From Bacteroidetes bacterium UBA1860 (GTDB taxonomy: Bacteria > Bacteroidota > Rhodothermia > Balneolales > Balneolaceae): DNA of 24,473 bases. The position numbers and the translations under genes are program-made. Positions within the stretch are counted from its first letter, which is position 1. The number at the start of each line of letters is the position of its first letter. Below the pieces are notes generated by a model that saw only the letters and a program-made list of their open reading frames with translations, was not told the DNA's origin and searched no databases. The stretch covers positions 1 through 24,473 of the forward strand of contig DDIC01000007.1 in assembly GCA_002338335.1 (NCBI GenBank). The letters run 5' to 3'. Shown one piece after another: positions 22,185-24,473 of this stretch.

Positions 22185-24473
22185 TTACTTACTCAAATAG
22201 AGATTCTTGAACTCGTAGGGCTTCCGGAAGTGCTCATCGTCAAAGTTATCCATAAAATAGATGCTTTCACCAGTGGATTTCATTTCTGGACCTAGCTCTT
22301 TTTTCACCTCTGGAAACTTATCGAATGGGAATACAGGCTCTTTGATGGCCCAACCCTCAAGCTTAGACTCTAGATCAAACTCATTGAGCTTAGCCCCTAA
22401 CATCACTTTGACACCCACCATCGCTTCAGGACGATCATGTGCTTTGGCTAGGAATGGGATGGTGCGAGTAGAGCGCGGATTTGCCTCAAGAACATAGACA
22501 TCTTCCCCTTTGACCGCGTACTGCACATTTAGAAACCCAATAATATTCATCGCTTTGGCAATCCGTTTTTGATAATCGCGCAACGTTGCCAAGACTTGAT
22601 CACTCAAGGTGTAGGTCGGAATCACTGCTGTTGAATCCCCCGAGTGAACCCCAGCAGGCTCAATGTGCTGCATGATGCCACTTTCATGAAGCTCCTCGCC
22701 ATCAAAAACAGAATCAAAATCAACCTCAATGGCTTGCTCTAGATATCGGTCAATCAAGAAGTCATTTTCGGGATGGGTTTTCAGGATGGTCTCCACATAC
22801 TTACGTAGCTCCTCCTCCTTCACCGCAATGCGCATCCCTTGACCCCCTAGTACATAACTTGGTCGAATTAACACGGGATACCCAATCTCATCGGCAATCG
22901 CCAGAGCGTCATCTACCGATCGTGCGGCCCCAAATTTGGGGAAAGGGATGTCGAGTTGAGTCAAAAATTTGGTGAATTCGCCGCGATCCTCTGCAAAGTC
23001 TATCCATTCAAACTCGGTGCCAAAAATGTGTATTCCCGCTTCTTTGAATCGTTTCCCAAGTTTTAGGGCTGTTTGACCACCCACCTGAAGAATCACCCCC
23101 TTGGGCTGCTCAAAGTCGATAATATCCATCACTCGTTCCCAGTAAATGGGCTCAAAATAGAGCTTATCTGCTACGTCAAAATCGGTGGAAACGGTTTCGG
23201 GATTGCAGTTAATCATAATGGCTTCGTAGCCCATCTCCTTGGCGGCTAATACAGCATGGACGCAGGAATAATCAAACTCAATCCCTTGACCAATACGGTT
23301 GGGGCCACTGCCAAGGATCACCACTTTCTCTCGATCGGTTTTGACACTCTCGTTTTCCCCCTCATAGGTTGAGTAGTAATACGGTGTTTGTGCGGGGAAC
23401 TCCCCTGCACACGTGTCGACCATTTTAAATACAGGGGTCATCCGTTCCGCTTTGCGCTTTTCACGCACCTGGTCCTCGGTAACCACATCACCCCCTTGGC
23501 TTAATAACCACGCAACCTGGACGTCCGAAAACCCATGTCGCTTCAGCTCCAGGAGCTCATCATAGGGTATGGTCTCGAGTGTCTTTCCTTCAGCCTGATT
23601 CTCAAGGGTCACCAAAAGCTGGATTTGTGAAATAAACCAGGGATCAAACTGGGTAATATCCTGGATCTCTTCCACAGAGGCACCCAATTTGAAGGCATTA
23701 CGAATTTGAAGGGTGCGATCCCAATAGGGATGTTTGAGTCGATGAGATACCTCACGCGGGTCAAGCTCTTCATATCCATCAGCACCCAGTCCACCCCGAC
23801 CAATTTCTAGGGACTGCCACGCCTTGTTGAGTGCTTCGGTGAAGGTGCGACCGATGGCCATCGCCTCACCGACGGCTTTCATTTGTGTGGAAAGGGTTTC
23901 ATCCACCCCTGGGAACTTATCAAAGTTGAAACGGGGCGACTTGACGACCACATAATCGATAGAAGGCTCAAAACAAGCCGAAGAAACTCCGGTAATAGGA
24001 TTAGGGAGCTCATCAAGTGTGTACCCTATGGCTAATTTTGTGGCAATCTTTGCAATGGGATACCCCGTTGCTTTGGACGCTAATGCCGAAGAGCGACTTA
24101 CCCTCGGGTTAATTTCAATCGCCACAAGAGTTTCATTATCTGGACTTACGGCAAACTGGACATTACACCCTCCGGCAAAGGTGCCAATCGATCGCATCAT
24201 TTTGATGGCGGCATCACGAAGTCGTTGGTACGTTTTGTCTGGCAAGGTTTGGGTCGGAGCGACGGTGACCGAATCACCCGTATGAACGCCCATAGGGTCC
24301 ACATTTTCGATAGAGCAGATAATCACCACGTTATCGTTCGCATCCCGCAGCAGCTCGAGCTCATACTCCTTCCACCCCACAATCGATTCTTCGATCAAGA
24401 CCTGATGCACTGGGCTCAGCTCGAGGCCGCGCAGCACCTTTCGCTCGAGCTCGTCGGCTGTCCAGACGATGCC
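22185..24473 (-). CDS. carB: Carbamoyl-phosphate synthase large subunit (5' end outside window)
   Basis: About 762 residues are visible, from roughly E. coli position 200 onward. The enzyme makes carbamoyl phosphate from ammonia, bicarbonate and two ATP for pyrimidines and arginine. Visible parts: the first ATP-grasp half (GWKEYELELLRD, VHTGDSVTVAP, EINPRVSRSSALASKATG), the oligomerisation region, and the second half starting at GSGPNRIGQGIEFDYSCVHA, with VGGQTALKLG, LIRPSYVLGGQGM, GVHSGDSTAVIP and EANPRSTRTIPFL. It stops after LGPEMKSTGESIYF plus about 25 residues ending NLYLSK, so the C-terminal MGS allosteric domain (~140 residues in E. coli) is absent. I recall the same short ending in Bacteroidota. 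The last ~120 bases of the window have a more GC-rich codon choice than the rest. Confidence 0.97.
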   Translation of the reverse strand, partial: GIVWTADELERKVLRGLELSPVHQVLIEESIVGWKEYELELLRDANDNVVIICSIENVDPMGVHTGDSVTVAPTQTLPDKTYQRLRDAAIKMMRSIGTFAGGCNVQFAVSPDNETLVAIEINPRVSRSSALASKATGYPIAKIATKLAIGYTLDELPNPITGVSSACFEPSIDYVVVKSPRFNFDKFPGVDETLSTQMKAVGEAMAIGRTFTEALNKAWQSLEIGRGGLGADGYEELDPREVSHRLKHPYWDRTLQIRNAFKLGASVEEIQDITQFDPWFISQIQLLVTLENQAEGKTLETIPYDELLELKRHGFSDVQVAWLLSQGGDVVTEDQVREKRKAERMTPVFKMVDTCAGEFPAQTPYYYSTYEGENESVKTDREKVVILGSGPNRIGQGIEFDYSCVHAVLAAKEMGYEAIMINCNPETVSTDFDVADKLYFEPIYWERVMDIIDFEQPKGVILQVGGQTALKLGKRFKEAGIHIFGTEFEWIDFAEDRGEFTKFLTQLDIPFPKFGAARSVDDALAIADEIGYPVLIRPSYVLGGQGMRIAVKEEELRKYVETILKTHPENDFLIDRYLEQAIEVDFDSVFDGEELHESGIMQHIEPAGVHSGDSTAVIPTYTLSDQVLATLRDYQKRIAKAMNIIGFLNVQYAVKGEDVYVLEANPRSTRTIPFLAKAHDRPEAMVGVKVMLGAKLNEFDLESKLEGWAIKEPVFPFDKFPEVKKELGPEMKSTGESIYFMDNFDDEHFRKPYEFKNLYLSK

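Noticed and set aside
1..24473. Mobile elements, CRISPR, phage or defence genes
   Set aside because: Every long coding region is a recognisable chromosomal family; no transposase, integrase, repeat array or terminal inverted repeats were seen.

Overview
The window looks like chromosomal housekeeping DNA from a Gram-negative bacterium of the Bacteroidota/Rhodothermota-Balneolota (FCB) side of the tree. This placement is an inference from four things: a PorQ-like outer-membrane protein, a Bacteroidota-style LptD, a carbamoyl-phosphate synthase large subunit that ends without the allosteric domain, and start codons that mostly lack Shine-Dalgarno sequences. The malate dehydrogenase also resembles, from memory, Salinibacter/Rhodothermus-type enzymes. 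Base composition is near half GC by eye. Genes are tightly packed, and no stretch over 300 bases lacks a gene. I see no transposase, integrase, phage gene, CRISPR array, toxin-antitoxin pair or defence island.

Layout. (1) Positions 1-1902, plus strand: the 3' part of clpX, then an orphan membrane sensor histidine kinase. (2) 1951-5986, minus strand: a porQ-like gene, aroC and a LysM/RlpA-like cell-wall protein form a tight operon, followed after 97 bases by an ECF sigma factor. (3) 6043-12172, plus strand: an MlaE-MlaF-MlaD lipid transporter, a PpiD-like periplasmic chaperone, then ribD and riboflavin synthase, with an AT-rich divergent promoter region near 6013-6041. (4) 12154-16353, minus strand: tRNA-Lys, a small FtsB/DivIC-like division protein, a ROK-family sugar kinase and lptD. 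The 3' ends of lptD and riboflavin synthase overlap by 19 bases. (5) 16506-18907, plus strand: a HIT hydrolase, aroQ and a polysaccharide flippase-like membrane protein. (6) 18950-24473, minus strand: carB (5' end outside the window), a D-Ala-D-Ala ligase with an unusual insert, NAD kinase and malate dehydrogenase, closed by a likely terminator that overlaps the flippase stop codon.

Functionally, much of the window concerns the cell envelope: LptD, Mla, PpiD, PorQ-like, RlpA/LysM, FtsB-like, Ddl and the flippase. The rest is core biosynthesis (shikimate, riboflavin, carbamoyl phosphate, NADP, TCA cycle) and protein quality control. I find no convincing undescribed multi-gene system. The points worth checking are departures from family norms inside single genes: a ~44-residue Gly/Lys/Ser-rich insert in Ddl, loss of the zinc-binding cysteines in the ROK kinase, apparent clean loss of the PPIase domain in the PpiD-like protein, an altered glycine loop plus insert in malate dehydrogenase, and a CarB without its allosteric domain.
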